NCBI GenBank assembly: GCA_017995665.1 | Contig: JAGOIM010000023.1 | Span: 1 to 13,584, forward strand | DNA from: Anaerolineaceae bacterium | Lineage (GTDB): Bacteria; Chloroflexota; Anaerolineae; Anaerolineales; Anaerolineaceae | Reading direction: 5' to 3' | Length of the DNA: 13,584 nt | Shown here: positions 13,540 through 13,584 of the stretch, in pieces | Numbering within the stretch: the stretch's first letter is position 1 | How the letters are laid out: each line of letters opens with the position of its first letter | The notes under the pieces: model-generated | What the model was told of the DNA's origin: nothing | The model's database searches: none | Seen by the model: only the letters and a program-made list of their open reading frames with translations | Translations under genes and position numbers: made by a program

Positions 13540-13584
13540 CTACAACTTTTTACCGTCTTCTAAAAATTGCAAGTAGAATTTCAT
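13540..13584 (-). CDS. Possible C-terminal end of a convergent gene (partial)
   Basis: On the minus strand the last 45 bases read as 14 codons open to the right edge, ending KFYLQFLEDGKKL and a TAG stop (13542-13540). The amino-acid make-up is plausible for a protein tail and the stop sits just beyond the mreB-like terminator, as expected for convergent genes. Fourteen codons are too few for identification, and the stretch could be non-coding. Confidence 0.25.
   Translation of the reverse strand: MKFYLQFLEDGKKL

Overview
The window looks like chromosomal housekeeping DNA from a bacterium of moderate G+C content, most likely Chloroflexota (Anaerolineae-like). That placement is inference from protein style and gene order (yebC-ruvC-TrmH-type methylase-ruvA-mreB-like; RNase III directly followed by SMC), and no marker here proves it. 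I see no phage genes, transposases, CRISPR arrays, tRNAs or rRNAs.

Layout. Positions 1-674 hold no convincing gene. They contain a possible leftward promoter, a 16-bp direct repeat (214-229 and 497-512), an imperfect hairpin and the terminator-like hairpin of smc. A minus-strand block follows, transcribed right to left: a threonine synthase-like PLP enzyme (6140-5067), RNase III (4981-4280) and the SMC ATPase (4280-675). The rnc stop and smc start share one base. A 322-bp divergent intergenic region (6141-6462) carries candidate promoters for both sides and three phased TGTTTCCT octamers. On the plus strand comes a carbohydrate ABC importer lacking its ATPase: a lipoprotein binding protein (6463-7791) and two permeases (7848-8753 and 8750-9577). 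A second plus-strand cluster follows: yebC, ruvC, a SpoU/TrmH-family RNA methyltransferase, ruvA and a divergent mreB-like gene, the first four tightly packed or overlapping. A clear intrinsic terminator closes it (13511-13537), and the last 45 bases may be the tail of a convergent minus-strand gene.

How the genes work together. RuvA and RuvC belong to the Holliday-junction machinery, but the partner motor gene ruvB is not in the window. SMC needs ScpA and ScpB, also absent here. The importer needs an ATPase encoded elsewhere, as is common for this family.

Most worth a second look: (1) a long, near-perfect hairpin (16 paired bases per arm plus one mismatch) in the leader immediately before the RNase III gene, placed as an autoregulatory RNase III site would be; (2) an MreB-like actin homologue in which the residues at the usual ATP-hydrolysis positions are replaced; (3) an 11-bp perfect hairpin between the binding-protein gene and the first permease that contains the only SD-like bases for the permease.
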